Assembly: GCA_030151885.1 (NCBI GenBank)
Contig: JASLCG010000029.1
Span: 6,405 to 70,404, forward strand
Reading direction: 5' to 3'
Length of the DNA: 64,000 bases
From: Bacteroides sp.
Lineage (GTDB): Bacteria; Bacteroidota; Bacteroidia; Bacteroidales; Bacteroidaceae
The notes below the pieces were generated by a model. The model saw nothing but the letters and a program-made list of their open reading frames with translations. It was not told the DNA's origin and searched no databases. Both the position numbers and the translations under genes were made by a program. This document shows positions 63,937 through 64,000 of the stretch, piece by piece (the first letter of the stretch is position 1; the number at the start of each line of letters is the position of its first letter).

Positions 63937-64000
63937 CTCTTCCTCTTGGACTTGAACCAAGGACCCTCTGATTAACAGTCAGATGCTCTAACCAACTGAG
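63937..64000 (-). tRNA. tRNA-Asn (anticodon GUU), 5' end cut by window edge
   Basis: On the minus strand the D arm (CTCAGTTGGTTAGAG), anticodon stem TCTGA/TCAGA with loop CTGTTAA (anticodon GTT), and T arm CTTGG/CCAAG around TTCAAGT are all present. The acceptor 3' strand AGGAAGA and discriminator G (usual for Asn) close it. CCA is not encoded. The first ~9 bases lie beyond base 64000. Confidence 0.92.

Overview
The window reads as chromosomal DNA of an AT-rich member of the Bacteroidales, most likely Bacteroidaceae. The evidence is the fimbrillin-type (Mfa-like) lipoproteins, BACON and DUF5689 domains, a TonB-dependent receptor with an N-terminal carboxypeptidase-regulatory-like domain, a quinol:fumarate reductase in C-A-B order, ATP-type PEP carboxykinase, a two-gene 2-oxoacid:ferredoxin oxidoreductase, and many promoters matching the Bacteroides consensus (TTTG, about 20 bp, TAnnTTTG). 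I cannot fix the species. No prophage, insertion sequence, conjugative module or CRISPR array is visible.

Bases 1-13993 hold the accessory-looking region: eight co-directional genes ending at a strong terminator. Five tandem paralogues carry a fimbrillin-like N-terminal module (a lipoprotein signal is visible in the four complete ones; the first is cut by the window edge). Two end in an EndoG/NucA-type DNA/RNA non-specific endonuclease, two in BACON plus a jelly-roll-like domain, and one in the jelly-roll-like domain alone. They are followed by a TonB-dependent receptor, a lipoprotein with two DUF5689 domains and the same C-terminal domain, and a secreted endonuclease/exonuclease/phosphatase-family protein. 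I read this as a candidate surface machine for capturing, cutting and importing extracellular nucleic acid or its products. This is the main candidate for a novel system.

Bases 14058-38419 are mostly housekeeping: a TIGR02757 protein, ychF, lgt, mutS (opposite strand), leuS; a run of YitT transporter, RdgB/HAM1 pyrophosphatase, PG_1098-like methyltransferase and Ca/Na antiporter; a run of GNAT-like protein, parE-type topoisomerase, coaD and an S41 protease; then on the minus strand aroQ, pyk, an O-methyltransferase, rbfA and a LolC/E-type permease; then xerD and an abundant-looking TPR lipoprotein.

Bases 38420-45710 hold a tRNA-Arg(CCU) preceded by an unusual array of alternating inverted repeats, a divergent MFS transporter/AraC regulator pair, korAB, comF and a Nudix hydrolase. 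Bases 45755-53722 hold a TPR protein/outer-membrane barrel pair, topA with a lysine-rich tail, and upp. Bases 54010-63293 hold pckA with a structured leader, dusB, a U32 peptidase, a thioesterase, dprA and frdCAB. The right edge cuts a tRNA-Asn(GUU).

Metabolically, pckA, pyk, korAB and frdCAB fit the PEP-carboxylating, fumarate-respiring, succinate-producing anaerobic metabolism known for Bacteroides. Many convergent gene pairs are separated by perfect stem-loops able to terminate in both directions.
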